Of a stretch of 64,000 bases of DNA, positions 50,986 through 59,197 are shown one piece after another. The notes beneath the pieces were generated by a model, which did not search any database, was not told the origin of the DNA, and saw nothing but the letters and a program-made list of their open reading frames with translations. Made by a program: the position numbers and the translations under genes. This DNA is from Streptomyces cellulosae (lineage in GTDB: Bacteria; Actinomycetota; Actinomycetes; Streptomycetales; Streptomycetaceae), in NCBI RefSeq assembly GCF_000721105.1, contig NZ_JOEV01000004.1:1-64000 (forward strand). The letters run 5' to 3'. Every line of letters begins with the position of its first letter. Positions within the stretch are counted from its first letter, which is position 1.

Positions 50986-52638
50986 TCAGCAGCCCCGGCG
51001 TTCCTCGGTGAGTACCCCCTGAACGGTCGCCAGCGAGCGGTCGTAGCACCCGGCCGAGCCATGAATCCGGTAGCGCTCGCTCGTCGTGCCGACCGCGTGC
51101 CGCTGGTCACGCGGCACGTTCGCCGTGTACGTCGCGTCGCCCGTGTAGGTGTCGTCGAGCCGCGACCACGCCGTGCGCCGACCGCCTCGCGACTCGGCGA
51201 CCGTGGCACGGTCGCCGAGGGTCAGCACGGTGCGCAGCCGGTCCGCCGCGCCGAGCGTGGTCGTACCGTCCATGGTGTACGTCCGTTCGGTGCGCGTCGT
51301 GTGGGTGCCTCCGCGTCCGCGTCCGTCCACGGTCACCGTCTCGTCATCGGTCCACGCGGCGTCCAGGGCGTCGACGTTCTCGCCGTCGGTCCACCGGTGC
51401 GTGGAGGTGTTCGTGAGAGTACGACTGACCGTGGTCGTGACCCGGCCGTGCGAGGTGTCGACGTGTCCGGCGACGGTCAGCCGGTGACCGCCCTCGGTGT
51501 CCAGTCGATGCTCCGAACCGGGCGTGTACGTCGAGGAGTCGGCGAGGTCTCCGGCCTTGTGTGTGGTGAGCTTCCCGCCGACGTGCGCGCTCTTCGCGTC
51601 CTGCCAGACGAGAACGTTGACCGGGGTGCTCCAGCCGCTCTGCCCCTCGGGCACGCCGACGACCGAGACCTCGACCCGGTGCGGGCGTCCGTCGTTGAGG
51701 ATCCCGGCGAAGGGCGTCAGGTCGTATTCGATCGGCTTGATGTCGAAGGCACGCGGCCCCGGAACGACGTACCAGAGGAAGGGGTTGGACCAGCCTCCGG
51801 TCCACACGGTCGGGAACGGCGCCGCGATACCCGCGAGTTGGCCGTCGACCTTGATCTGGACCTCACGGTAGGGGCCGTTGTCGGACTGACAGGAGTACGG
51901 CGCCGCGGCGGGCACGGTCAGATACCAGTACTCCTCGCAGCCTCCGCCGGAGCCGGTGGCGTACACCTCGGCGATGATGCGTTCGCTGTTGCGCGGAGTG
52001 GTCAGTGAGGTGCCGTCGAGGGTCAGCACACGATCCGGTGCGGCGACCTGCCGGCCCGCATAGAACGTCAGGGTGACCCTGACGTCGATGACGCCCGTGT
52101 AGGTGTCGTCGACGACGTTCCCGATGAGCATCTCGACCTCGTGGCCGGCGCGGAAGGTGTCGCTGTAGCGTGTGACGTCCTTCTCGACGGACCACTCGAT
52201 GCCGTCGGGCGACGGCTGCGGCGTCGACGTACGGAAGATCTCGACTCCGCCGACGTGGACATAGCCGAGCCGGTCGTACTGCCGTCCCTTGACCTTCCCG
52301 TCGAGGCGCAGCACGACCTTGCTCCACCTCTCGCCACAGCCGCCGGGCGGGGTATAGGTCCCCTTGTACGGGGTGAAGTCCCGGAACCGCGCCTCGGCGA
52401 GCGTGACCTCGCAGGACGTGCCGGCGGGCTTGGTGACGGGCGGGGCGGCGGCGACGGGGTCGTGCCAGTCGGTGCCGAACTCGGCGGGGACGTCGGCGGG
52501 TTGGGGGGCGGGAGCGAGAGCTGGGGTTCGAGTGGATGGGGCGGGGGCCTGAGCGGAGTGGGCGGGGCCCGCCCCGAGGAGGGTGCTCGCCACGAGGGTC
52601 GCCCCGGCGAGCATGGACATGATGATCGGTCTCTTCAT
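50986..52638 (-). CDS. Secreted PNGase A-family glycoamidase-like protein
   Basis: 550 residues with a Sec signal (MSMLAGATLVASTLLGAGPAHSA) and a Pro/Ala-rich linker. The mature part matches the peptide-N4-(N-acetyl-beta-glucosaminyl)asparagine amidase A family: CEVTLAEARFRDFTPYKGTYTPP, VVLRLDGKVKGRQYDRLGYVHVGGVEIFRTSTPQPSPDGIEWSVEKDVTRY, and NVVDDTYTGVIDVRVTLTFY. Characterised members (almond PNGase A) remove N-glycans, including core alpha-1,3-fucosylated ones, from glycopeptides. Activity here is inferred. It is monocistronic, 166 nt upstream of dctA on the same strand, and 21 kb from the glycosidase array. Confidence 0.82.
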   Translation of the reverse strand: MKRPIIMSMLAGATLVASTLLGAGPAHSAQAPAPSTRTPALAPAPQPADVPAEFGTDWHDPVAAAPPVTKPAGTSCEVTLAEARFRDFTPYKGTYTPPGGCGERWSKVVLRLDGKVKGRQYDRLGYVHVGGVEIFRTSTPQPSPDGIEWSVEKDVTRYSDTFRAGHEVEMLIGNVVDDTYTGVIDVRVTLTFYAGRQVAAPDRVLTLDGTSLTTPRNSERIIAEVYATGSGGGCEEYWYLTVPAAAPYSCQSDNGPYREVQIKVDGQLAGIAAPFPTVWTGGWSNPFLWYVVPGPRAFDIKPIEYDLTPFAGILNDGRPHRVEVSVVGVPEGQSGWSTPVNVLVWQDAKSAHVGGKLTTHKAGDLADSSTYTPGSEHRLDTEGGHRLTVAGHVDTSHGRVTTTVSRTLTNTSTHRWTDGENVDALDAAWTDDETVTVDGRGRGGTHTTRTERTYTMDGTTTLGAADRLRTVLTLGDRATVAESRGGRRTAWSRLDDTYTGDATYTANVPRDQRHAVGTTSERYRIHGSAGCYDRSLATVQGVLTEERRGC

Positions 52639-52695
52639 GGCCGGTGTTCTACGGCGAGTCGGACGCCCTCCGCAATGAGGCCTCCCCCACGGAGG

Positions 52696-52985
52696 TCAGC
52701 CCATCAGGTCTGCTCTGTCCCCCATCACCACCACCGGATGCCGGTCGAGGTCGAGCGTGCGCAGCGGATGACGCAGCCCCGGCTTCAGCAGGCTGACGCA
52801 CCCCGACGTACCGCTGTCGTGGTCCATGCGCACGCGGATCCCGCCCCCTTGGGACTCGCCCTGGGGACGGTCCCGGTCGTTCGGTGGGGTGCCCCCGAGC
52901 CGGTTGTATCACCACGACGGTGGACTTCGCCGAGTCCCTGCCGTCGCCGACGACCGCGAGAACCTGGCGGGAGTCGGCGTGGATC
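52696..52985 (-). pseudogene. Remnant of an L,D-transpeptidase-like exported protein
   Basis: Two pieces of one protein lie in different frames on the minus strand. The upstream piece (about 52911-52985) reads RQVLAVVGDGRDSAKSTVVV. The downstream piece (52908-52696) reads YNRLGGTPPNDRDRP, then QGGGIRVRMDHDSGTSGCVS, then LLKPGLRHPLRTLDLDRHP, and stops after GDRADLMG. SGTSGCVSL is the YkuD-type catalytic Cys motif. From memory, Streptomyces homologues have over 100 residues between STVVV and YNRLGG, so an internal deletion with frameshift has occurred. No signal peptide start is visible. It is not expected to be functional. Confidence 0.7.
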
Positions 52986-53351
52986 CGCCCGCAGCGGCCG
53001 GTCGCCGACACACGGGGCACGGGACACGGGACACGGGTCGGTGGCCGCCCAGGTCGGTGAACCGCCCTGCCCGCGGCTCCCGCCTCCGCGCCGATGGGGT
53101 GTGCCGAGCCCCAATCGCCGCAGCCGGCCTGAGCGGTCACGAGCCTTCCCGGGGCTGCCGCCGCCACCTCGGCACGCCGTGCGTCACCACTGCGCATCGC
53201 CCCACGGGCACACCGCGGCCAGCCGGATCCGGGCGCCGCGGCACAAAAACCGGTTGCTTCCGACCACGCTGCGACGCGACGCTTTCACGGTTTGTTGCCG
53301 CCGCCGAGCGGTCCCCCCACCCACCCCCCTGCCACGAGCCACTGGGACGTC
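52986..53351. other. Non-coding stretch upstream of the heterodimeric ABC exporter
   Basis: 366 nt with no gene I can support. It holds a short tandem of CACGGG/ACACGGG units (53010-53037) and would contain the promoter of the exporter pair. The open frames here have shadow-like composition and no recognisable family. Confidence 0.5.
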
Positions 53352-55169
53352 ATGCAGATTCAAGACCTTCCGTATCCCGATCCAGGAGTGCCCGACGCGC
53401 GTTCGGGTCCCCGATTCCTGCGGTGGCTCTTCCGGAACCAGCTGGGCGGGCAACTCAAGTCACTGGCCTGGGGGCTGTTGCACTTCGGCTCCGTCTCCGT
53501 GCTGCCGTTCTGCGTCGGGCTCGCCGTCCAGGCCGTCGTCGACCACTCCGGTTCCCGGCTCGCCGTGGCGGGCGCCCTGCTGGCCGTGTGCTGCGTCGGC
53601 AACGCTGTCGGCGAGACCTTCCTGCACCGCAGCGCGATCACCAACTGGATCACGGCGGCCGCCCGCGTCCAGCAACTGCTGGCCCGCAAGGCCGCTCTGC
53701 TGGGCTCGGCACTGACCCGGCGGGTCGCGGCCGGCGAGGTCGTTGCCGTTTCCACCGGTGACGTCGAGAAGATCGGCTGGTTCGTGGAGGCCGTCTCACG
53801 GTTCACCGCGGCGGCCGTCACCATCGTGCTGGTCTGCGTCGGGCTGGTCTTCTACCAGCCCGCGCTCGGCGTGGTCGTCGCCGCGGGTCTGCCGGTGCTC
53901 GCTATCGCGGTGCTGCCGCTGCTGCCCCGCGCCACCCGGCGCGCCGATGTCCAGCGGGAGAAGGCGGGGCGCGCCACGGAGCTGGCCTCGGACACCGTGG
54001 CCGGTCTGCGCGTCCTGCGCGGCATCGGGGGCGAGGAACTCTTCCTCGACCGCTACCGCCGCGCGTCCCAGGAGGTGCGCCACGCGGCCGTGCGCAGCGC
54101 CCGGATGTGGTCGCTGATCTCCGCCATCCAGGTCCTGCTGCCGGGACTGCTGCTGATCGCGGTCGTCTGGCACGGCGTCCACCTGGCCCGCGAGGGCCGG
54201 ATCAGCGTCGGCGAGCTGGTCACCGTCTACAGCTCGGTCATGCTCCTGACCTATCCGCTCCGGCATTTCGAAGAGATCGCGATGGCCTACTCCTTCTCGC
54301 GCCCCTCTGCCCGGCGGGCCGCGCGGGTGCTGTCACTGGAGCGGGCCACGGACACCGGGGGCTCGCTGGCCGCCGAGATCCCGTCCGGTGACCTGTACGA
54401 CCCGGACACCGGTCTGCTGGCACCCGCCGGCCGGCTCACCGCCGTGGTGTGCGGCGACCCGGACGCGGCCGGAGTCCTGGCGGAGCGGCTGGGCGGGCAT
54501 CCCTCGGCGGAGGGCGTGTCGGTCCTGCTGGGCGGGGTGCCGCTCGACGACCTGCCGCTCGACTCCGCCAGGACCGCCGTCCTCGTCCAGGACAAGGACC
54601 CGGTGCTGCTGTCGGGCTCGCTGCGGGAACTGCTCGACGTGCCCGCCTCGGGCGGCGTCGGTGCCGAGGAGGCACTGGCTGCCGCTCAGTGCGGGGACGT
54701 CCTGACCGCCCTGGCCCAGGGGTCGCTCGACGCCGAGGACCCCATGGACGCCCGGATCACCGAACGCGGCCGGTCCCTGTCCGGCGGCCAGCGCCAACGG
54801 CTCGCGCTGGCCCGGTCGCTGGTGACGGACCCGGAGGTGCTCGTCCTGGACGAGCCGACCTCCGCCGTCGACTCGCACACGGAGGCCAGGATCGCCAAGG
54901 GTCTGCGGGAGCTGCGTGCCGGACGCACCACCGTGGTCTTCACCTCCTCCCCGCTGCTCCTGGACCACGCCGACCGGGTCGCCCTGGTGCACGAGGGCGA
55001 GGTCGTGGCGGTCGGGGTGCACCGCGACCTGGTGCACACGGAATCCCGGTACCGGGCCGTGGTGACCCGGGAGACCGACGAGGAGGCCGCCCGGCACGAG
55101 CGGGCGAGGACCGGGTCCGAGGTGAACGACGTACTGGACGCAATGGAAGACATGGAGGAGACAGCATGA
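53352..55169 (+). CDS. ABC exporter half 1, with degenerate Walker A and H-loop
   Basis: 605 residues: an exporter membrane domain (about 30-320) and an ATPase domain. The signature LSGGQRQRLALARSL (about 476) and Walker B VLVLDEPTSAVD (about 497) are intact. The Walker A position reads VVCGDPDAAGVLAERL (about 365), without the GKS/T lysine, and the H-loop reads VVFTSSPLLL, without His. It can therefore donate the signature motif but cannot itself hydrolyse ATP. It is coupled by ATGA to the second half, which has the complementary pattern. The pair is a predicted heterodimeric exporter; the substrate is unknown. ATG 53352 has only a weak ribosome site. Confidence 0.9.
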   Translation: MQIQDLPYPDPGVPDARSGPRFLRWLFRNQLGGQLKSLAWGLLHFGSVSVLPFCVGLAVQAVVDHSGSRLAVAGALLAVCCVGNAVGETFLHRSAITNWITAAARVQQLLARKAALLGSALTRRVAAGEVVAVSTGDVEKIGWFVEAVSRFTAAAVTIVLVCVGLVFYQPALGVVVAAGLPVLAIAVLPLLPRATRRADVQREKAGRATELASDTVAGLRVLRGIGGEELFLDRYRRASQEVRHAAVRSARMWSLISAIQVLLPGLLLIAVVWHGVHLAREGRISVGELVTVYSSVMLLTYPLRHFEEIAMAYSFSRPSARRAARVLSLERATDTGGSLAAEIPSGDLYDPDTGLLAPAGRLTAVVCGDPDAAGVLAERLGGHPSAEGVSVLLGGVPLDDLPLDSARTAVLVQDKDPVLLSGSLRELLDVPASGGVGAEEALAAAQCGDVLTALAQGSLDAEDPMDARITERGRSLSGGQRQRLALARSLVTDPEVLVLDEPTSAVDSHTEARIAKGLRELRAGRTTVVFTSSPLLLDHADRVALVHEGEVVAVGVHRDLVHTESRYRAVVTRETDEEAARHERARTGSEVNDVLDAMEDMEETA

Positions 55170-56947
55170 TCGGCGTGGCGCCACCGGCGTACGACCCGGC
55201 GGCCCCGACGACGGCGAACACCCTGCCCGTCGGCGCCTCCGCGACCGTCCGCGCCTACGTGGCCGAACTGTTCCGCCGGCACCGCCGTGCCTTCCTGATC
55301 CTGGTCGCCGTCAACACGGTCTCCGTGGTCGCCTCGATGGCGGGACCGTGGCTGCTGGGCGGACTGGTGGAGCGGGTGTCGGACGGGGCCCGCGAACTCC
55401 ATCTGGGGCTGACGACCGGGCTGTTCGTGCTCGCGCTCGTCGTCCAGGCCGTGTTCGTGCGGGAGGTGCGGCTGCGCGGGGCGATGCTCGGCGAGCGGAT
55501 GCTGGCCGACCTGCGCGAGGACTTCCTGGTGCGGTCGGTGGGACTTCCGCCGGGGGTGCTGGAGCGGGCCGGGACGGGCGACCTGTTGTCCCGGATCACC
55601 ACCGACGTCGACCGGCTGTCCAACGCGATGCGGGAGGCCGTGCCGCAGCTCGCGATCGGCGTCGTGTGGGCGGCCCTGCTGCTGGGCGGGCTGGTGATCA
55701 CCGCGCCGCCGCTGGCCGCGTCGGTGCTGCTCGCCGTGCCGCTGCTGGTGGTCGGCTGCCGCTGGTACTTCAGGCGGGCGGGAGCGGCCTACCGCTCCGA
55801 GGCCGCCGGGTACGCCGCTGTCGCCGCCGCCCTGGCGGAAACCGTGGACGCCGGGCGCACCATCGAGGCCCACCGGCTCAGCGCCCGCCGTATCGCGCAG
55901 TCGGAACGGCGGATCAAGGAGTGGACGGCGTGGGAGCGCTACACGCTCTGGCTGCGATCGGTGCTGTTCCCCGTCGTCAACGTCACCCATGTGACGGTTC
56001 TCGCCTCGGTGCTCATGATCGGCGGCGTGTTCGTGCTCCAGGGCTGGATCGGGGTCGGCCAGCTGACCACCGGGGCGCTGATCGCTCAGATGCTCGTCGA
56101 CCCTGTCGGGCTGATCCTGCGCTGGTACGACGAGCTGCAGGTGGCCGAGGTGTCGCTGGCCCGGCTGGTGGGAGTCCGGGACATCGAGCCGGACGCCGGT
56201 GACGACGCGCTGACCCCCGACGGACGGGACGTGCACGCGGACCGGGTCCACTTCGGCTACCTCGAAGGCGTGGACGTACTGCGCAAGGTGTCCCTGGAGG
56301 TCGCCCCCGGCACCAGGATGGCGCTCGTCGGCCCCTCCGGCGCGGGCAAGTCCACGTTGGGCAGACTGCTCGCCGGGATCTACGCGCCCCGGGACGGCCG
56401 GATCACCCTGGGCGGCGCCGAGCTCTCCCGGATGCCCGCCGAACGGGTCCGCTCGCACGTCGCCCTGGTCAACCAGGAACACCATGTCTTCGTGGGCTCC
56501 CTGCGCGACAACCTGCTCCTCGCCCGGACCGACGCCGCCGACGCGCAGTTGTGGGCGGCGCTGGGCGCGGTGGACGCGGACGGGTGGGCGCGGGTCCTGG
56601 AGGAGGGCCTGGACACCGAGGTCGGCTCGGGCGGACTGGCGCTCACTCCCGCCCAGGCGCAGCAGATCGCGCTGGCCCGGCTGGCGCTGGCCGACCCGCA
56701 CACGCTGGTCCTGGACGAGGCGACCTCCCTGCTCGACCCCCGGGCGGCCCGGCATCTGGAACGGTCCCTGGCCCGGGTCCTCGACGGCCGCACGGTGGTC
56801 GCGATCGCCCACCGGCTGCACACCGCCCACGACGCGGACGTCATCGCCGTCGTCGAGAACGGCCGGATCAGCGAACTCGGCAGCCACGAGGAGCTGGTCA
56901 TGGCCGACGGGGCGTACGCGGCACTGTGGCGGTCCTGGCACGGCTGA
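55166..56947 (+). CDS. ABC exporter half 2, with intact Walker A and degenerate signature
   Basis: 593 residues. Membrane domain about 35-330. Walker A GPSGAGKSTLGRL (about 390), Walker B LVLDEATSLLD and H-loop IAHRLHT are intact, but the signature is LTPAQAQQIALARL instead of LSGGQ. In the heterodimer its Walker A faces the good signature of half 1, making one complete ATP site, while the other site is dead on both sides. The start overlaps the half 1 stop by 4 bp. A strong terminator follows. Confidence 0.92.
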   Translation: MIGVAPPAYDPAAPTTANTLPVGASATVRAYVAELFRRHRRAFLILVAVNTVSVVASMAGPWLLGGLVERVSDGARELHLGLTTGLFVLALVVQAVFVREVRLRGAMLGERMLADLREDFLVRSVGLPPGVLERAGTGDLLSRITTDVDRLSNAMREAVPQLAIGVVWAALLLGGLVITAPPLAASVLLAVPLLVVGCRWYFRRAGAAYRSEAAGYAAVAAALAETVDAGRTIEAHRLSARRIAQSERRIKEWTAWERYTLWLRSVLFPVVNVTHVTVLASVLMIGGVFVLQGWIGVGQLTTGALIAQMLVDPVGLILRWYDELQVAEVSLARLVGVRDIEPDAGDDALTPDGRDVHADRVHFGYLEGVDVLRKVSLEVAPGTRMALVGPSGAGKSTLGRLLAGIYAPRDGRITLGGAELSRMPAERVRSHVALVNQEHHVFVGSLRDNLLLARTDAADAQLWAALGAVDADGWARVLEEGLDTEVGSGGLALTPAQAQQIALARLALADPHTLVLDEATSLLDPRAARHLERSLARVLDGRTVVAIAHRLHTAHDADVIAVVENGRISELGSHEELVMADGAYAALWRSWHG

Positions 56948-56978
56948 CCGGCTGACGCCTTCGGCGTGCGGGGCCCGG

Positions 56979-57017
56979 GGAGCCGGGCCGGGGACTACTG
57001 GTCCCTGGCCCGGCTCC
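56979..57017 (+). terminator. Terminator after the heterodimeric ABC exporter
   Basis: An 11-bp outer stem (56979-56989 with 57007-57017), then one mismatch, then a 5-bp inner stem GGGAC/GTCCC around the loop TACTG. It starts 32 nt after the exporter stop. Confidence 0.8.
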
Positions 57018-57187
57018 GTGCCGTTGCGCTGTGCCGAAGTCGAGTGGAAGGCTGGATACCGGCACCAGCTCGGGGAGCGCCCGCGAACCAGACGGTTCGG
57101 GGACGGGCGCGGCACGTGCCTGATACGCCCGCGGTCCGCCGCCGACCACGGGGAGGACGGGCCCGTCCCCATCACCTGGAGGTACCC

Positions 57188-57658
57188 GTGAACAGCGCCG
57201 ACGGATGGGGAGACGACGTCTATCAGCCCGATGGCTCCGATATTCAGGACGACGCGGGACTGCTCGACGCGGAGGACACCCTGGAGAACGACGGTGTCGC
57301 CGACCCGCTCGACCGAGGCTGGTCGCCACCGGAACGCCCCTGGGCGGTGGAGCACACCGGTGTGACGGCCGCCGAGCGCCGACAGGGCGAGACGCTGGAC
57401 CAGCGGCTCGCCGAGGAGCTGCCCGACCCGGTCGATCCCGACGGCGACGGCATCGGCGACACGGACGGCACCGACGGGGAGCTCCTCGACGACGAGGTCG
57501 GCGCGGCCCGCTCGGGCCGTCTCGTGGCGCCCGACGAGGGGGCGCACGAGGACGAGGAGAGTGCCCTGGTCGCCACGGACGTGGGCGTCGACGGTGCGGC
57601 CGCCTCCGCCGAGGAGGCAGCGATGCACATCGTCGACGGCGACACCCTGTCCGGCTGA
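57188..57658 (+). CDS. DUF5709 family acidic protein
   Basis: 156 residues, very acidic (many Asp/Glu) and probably disordered, with GWSPPERPWAVEHTGVTAAERRQGETLDQRLAEELPDP as the conserved core of the DUF5709 family. There is no signal peptide or membrane segment. The function is unknown; members are common in actinomycetes and often lie in stress-related contexts (from memory). GTG 57188 with GGAGG upstream starts the acidic N-terminus; the longer open frame would run back into the terminator region. It lies 54 nt before the L31 gene. Confidence 0.8.
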   Translation: MNSADGWGDDVYQPDGSDIQDDAGLLDAEDTLENDGVADPLDRGWSPPERPWAVEHTGVTAAERRQGETLDQRLAEELPDPVDPDGDGIGDTDGTDGELLDDEVGAARSGRLVAPDEGAHEDEESALVATDVGVDGAAASAEEAAMHIVDGDTLSG

Positions 57659-57712
57659 CCCCGCCGACACCGCGCCGTCGGCCGCCCGGCCGGTGCCGCA
57701 CAAGGAGGATCC

Positions 57713-57985
57713 ATGCAGCAGGACAAGCAGCCCGACTACCACCCGGTTGTCTTCCGCGACCGCTCCGCCGGCTACGCCTTCCTCACCCGGTCCACCGCCA
57801 CCAGCGACCGCACCATCGAGTGGGACGACGGTGAGACCTACCCCGTCGTGGACGTGGAGATCTCCTCGGAGAGCCACCCCTTCTACACCGGCAAGGCCCG
57901 CGCGGTGGACTCGGAGGGCCGCATCGCCCAGTTCGAACGGCGCTACGGCAGCGGGGCGGCGGGCAAGGGAGCCGACGGGCCCTGA
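57713..57985 (+). CDS. rpmE2: 50S ribosomal protein L31 type B
   Basis: 90 residues. [29 protein letters not shown] and [30 protein letters not shown] are diagnostic of type B L31. The zinc-binding CxxC pairs of the A form are absent; the protein contains no Cys at all. In Streptomyces such zinc-free paralogues replace the zinc form during zinc limitation under Zur control. I saw no obvious Zur palindrome in the 54 nt upstream. AAGGAGG precedes ATG 57713. Confidence 0.92.
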   Translation: MQQDKQPDYHPVVFRDRSAGYAFLTRSTATSDRTIEWDDGETYPVVDVEISSESHPFYTGKARAVDSEGRIAQFERRYGSGAAGKGADGP

Positions 57986-58257
57986 CCTCCTGCGCTCCAC
58001 ACCGATGAGGCCGACGAGTCCGGCGAGGACCGCCGTGACACGTGAGGCACAGCGGATTGCGGCGGCCAGGCGTGGGGCCTCGCTGATTCTGGCGGCGGCC
58101 AGGCATGAGGTCTCGCCGCCGGCAGCCGCCGGTCGCGGGTCCCAGCCGCTGAAGCCGGCGGCCGCGCATGCTGAGGCGCCGCGGACGACGGCGGCGAGTC
58201 CTGCGCCCAGGCGGAGCGGGCAGTGGACCAGGCAGACGTCAGCGCGGCCCAGCCCGC

Positions 58258-59052
58258 TCAGATGAAGTTGAGGGCCGCCGCGCAGCCCACTCCCCCGAGC
58301 AGCATGAACGCCGGCATCAGGACCTTCAGCTCGACCCAGCTGCCCGCCCGGAACCGCATGAACTTCGGCGGGCCGATCGGGTACCACCTCTTGCGGCCCA
58401 CCGGGATCGGCCACAGGACCGGGCAGCCGGAGACCGTCAGGGCGTCCCCGATGTCGTGCACCAGCGCGCCCAGCACGATCGGCAGCCCCAGCCACAGGTA
58501 CTCCTGGCCCGGCTCCGTGAACAGCCAGTGCGCGCCGTTGCCCGGTTCGTCGAGGACTCCGGCGAGGATCCACGCACTGGTCGCGGCCAGCAACCAGACC
58601 AGGACATCGGCGCTGGAGCCACGGGTCGCCCGCCACAACAGGCCCTCGATGGCCAGCACTATGTGGACGAAGAGGATCGCCAGCACGGCCCAGCGGCCCC
58701 CGGTGATCGCCGCCATCGAGGAGCCCGCTCCGATGAGGACGGCCCACAGCCAGGTGTGCGTGAGCGTGCGGTGCCCGCCGGAGCGGCGCGGGTCGCCCTG
58801 CTTCTTCGTGGCCTTGTAGACGGCGTAGGAGAGCTTGTCGACGATCTCGCACAGGCCCCGCGAGATCGGGCCGAAGGCCCGCGAGATGGTGGCGGCCTTG
58901 TGGTCGAGGTCCGGGGCGAGCGCGGCGCCGGCGCAGATCAGGGCCCCGACGAGAAGGACCGGCCAGGGCATCGTGTGCCCGGTGGCGGCGGCCGCCGCTC
59001 CGACGCCCAGCCAGGCGGCGGCCCCCGACAGTGAGTGTGCTGGTCCCATCAT
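58258..59052 (-). CDS. YdjM/DUF457-like metal-dependent hydrolase, membrane protein
   Basis: 264 residues with several membrane segments. Family motifs are PAHSLSGAAAW at the N-terminus, APDLDHKAATI, GGHRTLTHTWLWAVLIG and LGALVHDIGDALTVSGCPVLWPIPVGRKRWYPIGPP, which together place His and Asp residues for a metal site. The physiological substrate is unknown. The start is ATG 59052, directly before the GPAHSLSG motif; an ATG at 59070 is possible. The 272 nt between its end and the L31 gene hold no gene I can support. Confidence 0.8.
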   Translation of the reverse strand: MMGPAHSLSGAAAWLGVGAAAAATGHTMPWPVLLVGALICAGAALAPDLDHKAATISRAFGPISRGLCEIVDKLSYAVYKATKKQGDPRRSGGHRTLTHTWLWAVLIGAGSSMAAITGGRWAVLAILFVHIVLAIEGLLWRATRGSSADVLVWLLAATSAWILAGVLDEPGNGAHWLFTEPGQEYLWLGLPIVLGALVHDIGDALTVSGCPVLWPIPVGRKRWYPIGPPKFMRFRAGSWVELKVLMPAFMLLGGVGCAAALNFI

Positions 59053-59197
59053 CGCCGCTGCCCGCCCCATTCGTCGTGTGCCGCTGTCCAGTTGACCGGG
59101 CGCGCTGACGCTCCGTCGGCGACACAGCGTAGCGTTCGCGATCTTCGTGCCCGCAGCCGATTCCCCCATAGGCGAGGAGGGCAGGCAAGATGGGTGG

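Noticed and set aside
57986..58257. Repeated GGCGGCCAGGC segments after the L31 gene
   Set aside because: Two imperfect copies in a 272-nt gap without hairpin, ORF or motif; I could not assign any role.
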